A stretch of 17,546 nucleotides of DNA from contig CAYLZG010000091.1 in the NCBI GenBank assembly GCA_964387985.1, positions 1 through 17,546 of the forward strand. The letters run 5' to 3'. Below are positions 1 to 6,398 of this stretch, piece after piece. The DNA comes from JALOOB01 sp964387985. GTDB lineage: Bacteria > Chloroflexota > Anaerolineae > CG2-30-64-16. Every line of letters starts with the position of its first letter. Within the stretch, counting starts at the first letter, position 1. The notes beneath the pieces are model-generated. The model had not been told where the DNA came from. It made no database searches and saw only the letters and a program-made list of their open reading frames with translations. A program made the position numbers and the translations under genes.

Positions 1-247
1 CGGAGAGGACGTCATCATAGAATGGGTGGGTGATCTTGGGCACCACGCCGAAGACCAGGTTGCCGGTCGTGGTCTCTGCCTCGGCCGGGGCCTTTGCTTC
101 GGTTGCGGCGGTAGGCTCAGCCGCAGCTGGGGCTGCAGGTGCTTGCGGAGCAGGGGTCTGCGCCTGCTGGCCACAGCCACTGAACACCAGGGCCATGAGC
201 AGCAGTAGTGAGACTGGTGCCAACAGCTTGTTCGGGTGGAATCTCAT
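1..247 (-). CDS. Sugar ABC transporter substrate-binding lipoprotein, RbsB/XylF type (5' part only)
   Basis: Extracytoplasmic receptor of a ribose/xylose-type (CUT2) ABC importer. Only the first 82 codons are in the window; the gene runs off the left edge. The ATG lies at 247-245 and is preceded on the minus strand by an AAAGGAG ribosome site about 8 bases upstream. Residues 1-24 form a lipoprotein signal (basic start, Leu-rich core) ending in F-S-G-C, with lipidated Cys25. An Ala/Pro/Glu-rich linker follows to about residue 62, then the first beta strand and ligand loop of a type I periplasmic-binding fold (VFGVVPKITHPFYDDV, residues 65-80). This beginning is typical of Peripla_BP_4 receptors. 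It lies downstream of the RbsC-type permease on the same strand, about 195 bp away, so the two form one transporter. The ligand cannot be predicted. No ATPase of this system is visible; it may lie beyond the left edge. Confidence 0.85.
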   Translation of the reverse strand, partial: MRFHPNKLLAPVSLLLLMALVFSGCGQQAQTPAPQAPAAPAAAEPTAATEAKAPAEAETTTGNLVFGVVPKITHPFYDDVLS

Positions 248-272
248 GACTGGTTCTCCTTTGGATCCTGTT

Positions 273-288
273 CGGCCCATAAGGGCCG
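273..288 (-). other. Intercistronic hairpin between permease and binding-protein genes
   Basis: CGGCCC at 273-278 pairs perfectly with GGGCCG at 283-288 around a 4-base ATAA loop. It sits in the 194-bp gap between the permease stop and the binding-protein ribosome site. There is no T-tract, so a transcript-stabilising or processing hairpin is more likely than a terminator. Such hairpins often let the binding protein be made in excess of the permease; that role is inferred. Confidence 0.45.
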
Positions 289-441
289 GTCTTCCTGAAT
301 GCCAGGCAATCAGTATGGCCAATATAAAGTACGGCAAGAGCCATCTAGCGCTATGGGTCGATGGGCTCGAGACAACTAGCGCGCCTCCCCCTTTTTCTTT
401 ACCCTTCCTTTCTGTTGCTATGCCACGGAGGACGTGGCTGG

Positions 442-1443
442 CTAAGAGACGCTCGACCGTCGCTTGCGCCACTGGTCAAGCGTGACGGCGATCACGATCA
501 CGGCCCCTGTAATGGCCTGCTGCGCGTAGGAGTCGACACCGACAAGAACCATGCCATTCTGAAGTATCCCCATCAGCGCAGCACCCATGAGGGTTCCCAG
601 GATAGTACCTTCACCACCTGACAGGCTGGTGCCGCCGATGGCGGCCGCGGCAATGACTGGCAGCTCATAGCCTAAGCCGGCCATTGGCTGCGCTGAAACC
701 ATGCGAGCCAGCAGGATCAGGCCGGATACGGCGCAGCAAAGGCCAGAGATGGTATACACAAGGATTTTGATGGCATCCACGCGGATCCCGCTGAAACGGG
801 AGGCCTGCTCGTTGCAGCCTACGGCATAGACGTAGCGGCCGGTGGAGGTGCGAGACAAAAAGATCGAGGCGATCCCCATGATGACCAACATCACGATAAC
901 TGGAACAGGAACAGGTCCAACATAACCCTGCCCCAGGGCCAGGAACGGATGCTCGACCGAGAGGGTGACAGGCCACCCGTGGGTGATCCAGTACATCGTG
1001 CCGCGCCCCATGCTCAGCATGCCCAGGGTGGCGATGAAGGGCGGCAAGCGGAGTTTGGTGATCATCAGCCCATTGGCAAGTCCCAGTAGACCTCCGACCA
1101 CCAGCCCGCCCGCCACAGCGACGTTGACTGGCATGCCGTCCCGGATCATCATCGCAGTGAGCAGTCCTGCCAGTCCCATGATCGATCCTACCGAAAGGTC
1201 GATGCCCCCCGTTAGGATGACCATCGTCATGCCCACGGCCATGATCGCTGTGAGTGAGAATGAGCGCATTACACTGAATAGATTGGCCGAGGTGAGGAAT
1301 GCATCTGAACTCACGGCGAGGATCGCTGATAGCGCGATCACGGCTAGCACAACGTTGAACTCGCGCCAGCTGGTGATCCGCTTGATAATGGAACGCGCGC
1401 CCTGGCTCGTTCCGGACTTTGGAGCTTGAGTAGCTGTGCTCAT
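442..1443 (-). CDS. Sugar ABC transporter permease, RbsC type
   Basis: Inner-membrane permease of a CUT2 (ribose/xylose/galactose-like) importer, 333 aa, the usual length for RbsC/XylH (BPD_transp_2). Visible family signatures are LTGGIDLSVGS at 77-87, the GCNEQASRFSGI stretch at 209-220 (coupling region facing the ATPase), and the Gly-rich AAIGGTSLSGGEGTILG stretch near 267-283. About eight to ten hydrophobic segments run from residue 31 to 322, with a basic C-terminal tail. The ATG at 1443-1441 follows an AGGGGG ribosome site. It is the partner of the downstream binding lipoprotein. The gene normally found beside it for the double-domain ATPase (RbsA type) is absent from the upstream side, where only fragmentary ORFs are seen. 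The ligand is unknown. Confidence 0.9.
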   Translation of the reverse strand: MSTATQAPKSGTSQGARSIIKRITSWREFNVVLAVIALSAILAVSSDAFLTSANLFSVMRSFSLTAIMAVGMTMVILTGGIDLSVGSIMGLAGLLTAMMIRDGMPVNVAVAGGLVVGGLLGLANGLMITKLRLPPFIATLGMLSMGRGTMYWITHGWPVTLSVEHPFLALGQGYVGPVPVPVIVMLVIMGIASIFLSRTSTGRYVYAVGCNEQASRFSGIRVDAIKILVYTISGLCCAVSGLILLARMVSAQPMAGLGYELPVIAAAAIGGTSLSGGEGTILGTLMGAALMGILQNGMVLVGVDSYAQQAITGAVIVIAVTLDQWRKRRSSVS

Positions 1444-1464
1444 CGTTCCGCCCCCTATTACCTG

Positions 1465-1816
1465 TCAGAATCCGCTGACATCCTGCGCCAGACCACAGGC
1501 CAGCGATTCTGGAAACACGACCGCCCCGGTGAGTGCGCAGGCCGGGTACACCATCTCTGCGGCATGCGCGGGGGCACGGCCAGTTCTTCGTACCACTCGA
1601 ATGAGAAGCTCAGCCATGGAGAGCATCTCTTCCTTTTCCGTTCTGCGTATCTGCTTTTCTTATCGGCACCTGGGAAACCACGATTTGACTGACTGCTTCT
1701 GCCCACGCCTTATGGGCATGTACGTTCAAGAACCGGGGCAACACCTCCTTGGACAGTATCAACATGTCCTGCGTTACCAGCGCCTGGCCGGCGCGGAGGT
1801 GCATCGTTCCGTGCAC
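1465..1816 (-). pseudogene. Possible frameshifted coding remnant just upstream of the RbsC-type permease
   Basis: Two consecutive minus-strand pieces in different frames look protein-like. Piece a (1816 to about 1663) encodes a helix-rich stretch including ALVTQDMLILSKEVLPRFLN and AWAEAVSQIVVSQV. Piece b (1659-1465, open after a TAA at 1662-1660) contains EEMLSMAELLIRVV, then GRAPAHAAEMVYPA, and ends in TGA only 21 bases before the permease ATG. A single frame change near 1660-1680 would join them, and the position fits an upstream operon partner. I do not recognise the family. Piece b faintly recalls the end of LacI-type sugar-binding regulators, but this is weak. An internal ATG at 1617 could give a 50-residue protein. 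It may be a decayed gene, an assembly error in a live gene, or chance. Confidence 0.3.
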
Positions 1817-2125
1817 TTTTCCAGGTGGGTACTATCGAAATGCTGCCCCTCGATGGACTGCGTGAGGTGCGTCCTGCAAAGCATGTTCGTGAGACGCCGG
1901 GGTAGGGGTAGCCCAGTCGACGTTTCCGTGAAGGTTCTCGAGATGATGGCCTGTCGCATGGTGTCAGTCTCTCCGATCCTGAGAGTGGCTGAGGAGCAAG
2001 GGCCCACGACAATGGGCTGCAGGTTGTCAAACCGGGCAATCAAGGGGCAGCCATCCGTTCGGGACCCGGCTTTTCTGGCTATGTGCGATCGAATGTTTGC
2101 ACAGTGATTCGCCGGACCATCATGG
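1817..2125. other. Stretch without a recognisable gene
   Basis: Reading frames on both strands are short or have an implausible composition rich in Cys, Arg and Met. A minus-strand frame open from 2130 to 1774 begins with GTG beside the inverted repeat at 2126-2139, but its product resembles nothing I know and it has no good ribosome site. This is either the 5' part of the decayed gene suggested downstream or a long untranslated leader for the permease transcript. Confidence 0.4.
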
Positions 2126-2139
2126 TTCACAAATGTGAA
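2126..2139. promoter_or_regulatory. Perfect inverted repeat, probable repressor operator (downstream site)
   Basis: TTCACA-AA-TGTGAA is a perfect 6+6 inverted repeat with a 2-bp centre. It lies about 20-32 bp downstream of the start point expected from the minus-strand promoter at 2165-2193. A near-copy (TTCACACTTGTCAA, 2180-2193) overlaps that promoter 54 bp away. The pairing of one site on the promoter and one in the early transcribed region is the usual layout for a repressor. The regulator is not identifiable. Confidence 0.5.
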
Positions 2140-2164
2140 TGATAATTAACTTAATTGCATGCAC

Positions 2165-2193
2165 ATACTAGCACGCTGATTCACACTTGTCAA
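2165..2193 (-). promoter_or_regulatory. Sigma70-type promoter reading toward the RbsC/RbsB-type genes
   Basis: On the minus strand, TTGACA (2193-2188, perfect -35) is separated by 17 bp from TAGTAT (2170-2165, 4 of 6 to TATAAT). The region is AT-rich compared with its surroundings. Transcription would begin near 2158 and reach the permease start after about 715 bases. The imperfect inverted repeat TTCACACTTGTCAA at 2180-2193 covers the -35 and spacer, which suggests repression by occlusion. Confidence 0.6.
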
Positions 2194-2225
2194 TACCCTA
2201 GACCTTAAATTTCCTATCACTTTTC

Positions 2226-2283
2226 AAGTATATTGGTCTGGGAGACTTAGATTTTTCGCCACTTACAAAGAATACTGGTCTGG
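2226..2283. repeat. Pair of 16-bp direct repeats upstream of the minus-strand promoter
   Basis: AAGTATATTGGTCTGG (2226-2241) and AAGAATACTGGTCTGG (2268-2283) match at 14 of 16 positions and start 42 bp apart, close to four helical turns. They lie roughly 70 and 110 bp upstream of the start point expected for the promoter at 2165-2193. That position suits an activator or a second regulator. The binding protein is unknown. Confidence 0.45.
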
Positions 2284-2426
2284 CATGCACAAGGAGCGGT
2301 GTTCAAGGCAGGCGCGTGCGTGCTCCTGACCCGGCTCAGGCTGATTTGTGCCAGGGCCGCGAGCACACCAGGACCACAGAGGGGGTCTGGAAAGCGTCTG
2401 GGTGATTTCTTCGAGACGTGGCAGCC
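2284..2426. other. Intergenic, nothing recognised
   Basis: No plausible gene, promoter or repeat was seen. Open frames here are extensions of the antisense frame of the protease-nuclease gene. Confidence 0.4.
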
Positions 2427-2466
2427 AGGAGTGCGGCAATGCGGGGCACGGGTTTGCCGCACTCCT
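2427..2466 (-). terminator. Strong 13-bp hairpin after the protease-nuclease gene
   Basis: AGGAGTGCGGCAA (2427-2439) and TTGCCGCACTCCT (2454-2466) form a perfect 13-bp stem with a 14-base loop. It begins 57 bases past the stop of the minus-strand protease-nuclease gene. There is no T-tract on either side, so it is not a standard intrinsic terminator. It may define or protect the 3' end of that transcript. Confidence 0.5.
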
Positions 2467-2523
2467 TCAGAGGGGGGAGGAGACGTCGAAGGTCCGGGAT
2501 GTGACTCCCGCCTTAGAATGCGT

Positions 2524-4518
2524 TCACCTTCCCGCCGGCTCTCGATCGATGCGCGCCAGCAGGGACGCCAGTTCCGGCGGCAGCTCTTCGCCCGCCTCCG
2601 TTCCAGTGGACGCTGCGGGCTTCAGACTGAGCCGCACCAGCACCGGCCGGTGATCGCTCAGCCGTTTGAGGTACTTCGGCAGAGTTTTTTCTGCTGCGAC
2701 GATAAAGAAGTCACCGGACCCATAGGTCTGCGCCAGGTTGGGGGAGAGGAAGATGTGGTCGATGAGCGATTTGGGGCGTTTCAGATAGGAGAATGCACCT
2801 TCGCCCTCATCCTGCGCGCTGAGCGCCACCATGTCGTGCTTGAACAGGCTCGCGAAATCCTGTGACGCCAGCTGTGCGTTGAAATCGCCTCCCAGGACCC
2901 AGTCGGCATCCTTCTCGTAGGTCGTGATCATCTTCTGAACGGCCGCGCCCATGATGGCGGCAGCCATGCGCCGGCGCTTGCTGCCCTCATCCATCGCTTT
3001 CAAGTGGAGGGGCACAAGGTAAAAGTCGAAGGGCGCCGCGCCGGGCGGGGTCACCGCGGAGAAGTGGAACAGGCCCGGTCGCCTCGGGAAGATCTTGCCC
3101 TCTACCGCCTCCAGACCGAGCTTGTCAAATTGGGTGCTATGCACGCCGAACCACTTGTTGATCTCTTCCGGCCACTGTCCGGCTTCTCCGCTGACCGTGC
3201 TCCTGTTCCAGATCACGGTCGTGGTCTGCAGCGCACCGGATGCGTTCGGCTCGGACGCGGCCATGCCGAAGTCCATGCCGTATTTATCGCGAAGATAGTC
3301 CACCAAAGACTGTGTGACCGCTGGTGAGGCTTCCTCGAAGGCCCACACATCGAGGTTCATGTTCTTGATCACCTGGGCGACATCGGGCAGCTTCTCCGGA
3401 CGGCGGTTGAACCACTCGACATTCCAGAAAGCCACATCGATATCCTGCAGCTCGCCCTGGTAGCTGGCGACGACGGCCTCCAGGGGGTTGGCGACGGGCG
3501 CCGGCGTAGTGCGGCCTAGCGAGCCGAAGAAGCCCAACCTGGCATCGCTGCCTCCGATTGCTGCCAAGACCTCGCGGGCCGCGGCGCTGTCACCCTGTTG
3601 TCCCTGGGACACCTGCTCCAGGTAGGTGGCAATGGCGGTGAACTTGATCCCTTCATTCAGATACTGGTACCCTGCCTGCACCTCGTCGGGGGGCGCTGGG
3701 CGCGACGCATGATGAAGCGCTACGGGTGTCCACAGGTTGTTGAACACGCAGCTGCCCGACGATCCAGGCTCGGTGTCCGACGTGTAGTGGACGAGACTTT
3801 CGTCCTGCTTGCGCACGCGGTTGTCCTGCAGCACAACGCTCTTGGGCCGGCCTGCCGGATGCTGGATGACATTCACGTACTCGGAGTCGCGAATCGTGAA
3901 CGCGTTGCGGTCTAGTTCGATATAGCCGAACTCTGCGCCTGGCTCGTCCTTCACCCACACGAAGGTGAAATCCAGCCCGCCGCGCGCGGGGCTGGTGATG
4001 AACAGCCGGTCGGGATCGAGGTGGTAGCCTTTGGTCGCGCTCAGCATACCGTCCCGGTTGTACTGGTAGTTGAAGATGCACGAGGCCCCGCGCGCGACCT
4101 GGATCGAGTTCAGAACGTGGTGGTTGGTGAGAAGGATGTTGGGGGTGACCAGAAAGCCGGTCCCGCTCCATGCACCGCTGGAACCCTGGTGGTTGATGCC
4201 CGAGGCCTCGATCTTGCACACCGCGGCCGCCGTTTCTGCGCCGGTTTGGAGGAACCAGGCGGGCAGGAAATTGGCCTCGCCGATCACGACTTCCAGGGCA
4301 GAATCGTCGATCGGTCCCTCTGCGCTCAACACGTCGCCGGGAGCGACGCCCGCTGACACGTAGTCTTCGAGGCGTTGCATCATGAAGACGCGGCGCATAT
4401 CCGGGAATGCCGGGGTTTGTGCATCTGCCGGCGCGAATGCCTCAAACCCGCCGCGATCGAGGTCCTCTTCGGAAGGACGCAGAAATTCGATCTCAAGGGA
4501 TGGATTGTCTTTGCTCAC
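2524..4518 (-). CDS. Trypsin/V8-like serine protease fused to an EEP-family nuclease/phosphatase
   Basis: 664 aa, no signal peptide or membrane segment, so probably cytoplasmic. Residues 1-70 are acidic and unassigned. An ALEVVIGEANFLPAWFL segment (74-90) leads into a V8/trypsin fold with GTGFLVTPNILLTNHHV (119-135, catalytic His134), LDFTFVWV (Asp183) and PGSSGS (251-256, nucleophile Ser254), so the triad is intact. After a linker (about 305-355) comes a complete endonuclease/exonuclease/phosphatase domain: WNVEWF (Asn366), a catalytic Glu at 395/396, PLH (His505), GGDFNA (Asp545, Asn547), IDHIF (Asp587, His588) and SDHRP (Asp622, His623). The start is GTG, 6 bases after TAGGAGGT. The amidase gene lies 48 bp upstream on the same strand. 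Trypsin-like modules with this lead-in occur in bacterial conflict-type proteins, and EEP domains cut nucleic acids or phosphoesters. A protease-gated nuclease effector is an inference; the EEP substrate could also be a lipid or sugar phosphate. Confidence 0.88.
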   Translation of the reverse strand: MSKDNPSLEIEFLRPSEEDLDRGGFEAFAPADAQTPAFPDMRRVFMMQRLEDYVSAGVAPGDVLSAEGPIDDSALEVVIGEANFLPAWFLQTGAETAAAVCKIEASGINHQGSSGAWSGTGFLVTPNILLTNHHVLNSIQVARGASCIFNYQYNRDGMLSATKGYHLDPDRLFITSPARGGLDFTFVWVKDEPGAEFGYIELDRNAFTIRDSEYVNVIQHPAGRPKSVVLQDNRVRKQDESLVHYTSDTEPGSSGSCVFNNLWTPVALHHASRPAPPDEVQAGYQYLNEGIKFTAIATYLEQVSQGQQGDSAAAREVLAAIGGSDARLGFFGSLGRTTPAPVANPLEAVVASYQGELQDIDVAFWNVEWFNRRPEKLPDVAQVIKNMNLDVWAFEEASPAVTQSLVDYLRDKYGMDFGMAASEPNASGALQTTTVIWNRSTVSGEAGQWPEEINKWFGVHSTQFDKLGLEAVEGKIFPRRPGLFHFSAVTPPGAAPFDFYLVPLHLKAMDEGSKRRRMAAAIMGAAVQKMITTYEKDADWVLGGDFNAQLASQDFASLFKHDMVALSAQDEGEGAFSYLKRPKSLIDHIFLSPNLAQTYGSGDFFIVAAEKTLPKYLKRLSDHRPVLVRLSLKPAASTGTEAGEELPPELASLLARIDREPAGR

Positions 4519-4566
4519 GTTGTACCTCCTACGTACCGAGGTGACGCGTCGTCTACGCTCCTGAGA

Positions 4567-6048
4567 TCATAGACGTACGCTGGTCAGGAACTGCGGTGGC
4601 TGGCGCACGCGAGTTGCTTGTTCGAAAGCGTATGCATACCGGATCAGCTTGGGCTCGCTCCAGGCCGGGCCTGTGAACGTCAGGCCAACGGGGAGGCCGT
4701 ACACATATCCTGCCGGGATGGTGATGCTGGGATAGCCGGCGACGGCAGCAGGCGTGGAGGTGCCGCCGGTATAGTGGTCGCCTGCGATGTAGTCGGTGAG
4801 CCAGGCGGGGCCACCCGACGGCTCGACGATCGCATCGAGGCTGTCCTGCGCAAGGGTGGCGTCGATGCCTTCTGTGCGTGCCAACCGGTGATTCGTAGCG
4901 AGCGCCTGGAGATATTGCTCGTCGGTCAGGGGGCCTTTCGCGACGGCCATGTGCATCAGCTCCTGGCCGAAATATGGCATAGCGCGATCCGCGTGCGCGT
5001 CATTGAACGCGATGACGTCGGCCAGTGACCTGACGAGAGCAGTCGGCCCCTGGCTGGCCAGGTAGGCGTCCAGGTCCGCATGAAACTCATACAGCAGCAC
5101 TTCCGTCTCTGTGTCGTCGATTTCCTTGGCGTGCGCGACCTCGACCGGATCGACGACTTGCGCGCCCAACTCGGCCAGGACCTTGATACACTCCTCCATG
5201 ACCGCGTCGACGCGCGGGCTGAAGCCGAAGAAGTTGCGGGCAATGCCGATGCGTGCGCCCTGCAGGCCGTCCCTGTCGAATTGCAGGACGAGATCCGGCT
5301 CGCCCCGGAGTGTGATGGGGTCGCGCGGGTCAGGTCCTGCAAGTGCCGCGAGGAGCATCGCTGCATCCGCGACGCTGCGAGCCATCGGTCCCGCCGTGTC
5401 CTGGCTGTGTGCGATCGGAATGATACCTGCGCGACTGACCAGGCCCAACGTCGGTTTGATTCCGACGATGCCGCAGGTCTGGCTTGGGCAGATGATCGAG
5501 CCGTCGGTCTCGGTGCCGACGGCTGCGGCGCATAGGTTTGCCGCAACCGCGACGCCTGAGCCGGAGGACGAGCCACACGGATTGCGGTCCAGTGCATAGG
5601 GATTGCGCGTCTGGCCGCCCCGGCTGCTCCAGCCGCTGGTGGAATGGTTGGAGCGGAAATTGGCCCACTCGCTGAGATTGGTCTTGCCCAGGAGTACTGC
5701 GCCGGCGGCCCGGAGCTTGGCCGTGACCGTCGCATCCTGGTCCGCGATATGCCCTGCGAGCGCGAGGGAGCCGGCGGTGGTCTGCATGCGATCGTGGGTG
5801 TCGATGTTGTCTTTCAGGAGAATGGGGATGCCGTGCAACGGCCCGCGCGGGCCGGATGTGGCGCGCTCACGGTCCAGCCTGTCCGCGATGTCGAGCGCCT
5901 CGGGATTGATTTCGATCACGGCGTTCAACATGGGACCGGCCTGGTCGATCTCTGCGATCCGCCGCAGATAATCTTCGGCGATGGTGCGGGCGGTCAATTC
6001 GCCGCTCGCCATGTGTTCCTGCAGTTGTGCGATGCTGTATTCTGTCAT
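4567..6048 (-). CDS. Amidase-signature family hydrolase
   Basis: 493 aa from the chosen ATG at 6048. The open frame extends to a TTG nine codons upstream, but only this ATG has a ribosome site (GGAAG, 6 bases away). It hydrolyses an amide bond with the Ser-cisSer-Lys triad of the amidase-signature family. Lys79 is in PILLKDNID, the cis-Ser (Ser160 by spacing) is in the CGSSSGSGVAVA stretch, and nucleophile Ser184 is in GTETDGSI. The usual GTDTGGS motif here reads GTETDGS. The N-terminal arm (residues 1-70) and the PLHGIPILLKDNI core resemble stand-alone amidases rather than GatA, and no gatB or gatC is nearby. There is no signal peptide, so it is probably cytoplasmic. The substrate is unknown. 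It precedes the protease-nuclease gene by 48 bp on the same strand and may be co-transcribed with it. Confidence 0.9.
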   Translation of the reverse strand: MTEYSIAQLQEHMASGELTARTIAEDYLRRIAEIDQAGPMLNAVIEINPEALDIADRLDRERATSGPRGPLHGIPILLKDNIDTHDRMQTTAGSLALAGHIADQDATVTAKLRAAGAVLLGKTNLSEWANFRSNHSTSGWSSRGGQTRNPYALDRNPCGSSSGSGVAVAANLCAAAVGTETDGSIICPSQTCGIVGIKPTLGLVSRAGIIPIAHSQDTAGPMARSVADAAMLLAALAGPDPRDPITLRGEPDLVLQFDRDGLQGARIGIARNFFGFSPRVDAVMEECIKVLAELGAQVVDPVEVAHAKEIDDTETEVLLYEFHADLDAYLASQGPTALVRSLADVIAFNDAHADRAMPYFGQELMHMAVAKGPLTDEQYLQALATNHRLARTEGIDATLAQDSLDAIVEPSGGPAWLTDYIAGDHYTGGTSTPAAVAGYPSITIPAGYVYGLPVGLTFTGPAWSEPKLIRYAYAFEQATRVRQPPQFLTSVRL

Positions 6049-6398
6049 GTTATGCTTCCGGTCAGGTCTCTGCAAACGCTGTGCCTCATTCGTTCAAGGC
6101 CAACGTGCCTTGCACATCGTAGCCCATTCTACCACGGATTGAGTTCGCGGCTGTGAGGGCGATCTCAAGTAGCCTGGGGCTCGCTGGAATCGACCTTCCT
6201 GGAGATGTGCGTATTGACACAACTCTTTGGCGCATGGTATATTTCGCCCGGCGTTGCGGGCCTCGTTGTCTTGCACTGCCTTGTCTGGCGCCCTCCGGGC
6301 GTCGTTTATGTGAAGGGAGGTTGACTGTAGAGAGGCTCCAATCTGTGACTCGGTCCATCTGTGTTCATATCATATCTCTCAATGAAGGAGGATTCGAA
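6049..6398. other. Divergent intergenic region and 5' leader of the importer operon
   Basis: It separates the amidase gene (minus) from the binding-protein gene (plus). The plus-strand promoter at 6214-6243 leaves a leader of about 150 bases. The leader contains a 5-bp hairpin (GCCCG 6246-6250 / CGGGC 6257-6261) and a 7-bp GC hairpin (GGCGCCC 6287-6293 / GGGCGTC 6297-6303, one G-U pair). A second ribosome-like AAGGGAGG near 6313 has no convincing start. No good minus-strand promoter for the amidase was found; TAGAAT at 6131-6126 lacks a matching -35. Confidence 0.5.
6214..6243 (+). promoter_or_regulatory. Sigma70-type promoter of the CUT1 importer operon
   Basis: TTGACA (6214-6219, perfect -35) and TATATT (6238-6243, 5 of 6) are separated by 18 bp. 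Transcription should begin near 6250, about 150 bases before the binding-protein start. No clear palindromic operator overlaps it. Confidence 0.65.

Noticed and set aside
1436..2107. Long plus-strand open frame (223 codons) over the gene-poor stretch
   Set aside because: Its product is rich in Cys, Arg and Met, resembles no family, starts inside the permease gene's 5' end and has no clear ribosome site. The protein-like segments in this region are on the minus strand.
2299..2865. Plus-strand open frame of 188 codons
   Set aside because: It runs antisense into the end of the protease-nuclease gene, whose two domains have complete motifs; this is a GC-driven shadow.
6049..6075. Nine-codon N-terminal extension of the amidase from a TTG
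   Set aside because: No ribosome site precedes the TTG, whereas GGAAG lies 6 bases before the ATG at 6048.
6153..6398. Upstream extension of the CUT1 binding-protein frame
   Set aside because: It would place the lipoprotein signal in the middle of the protein and begins upstream of the promoter. GTG 6399 with AAGGAGG is the proper start.
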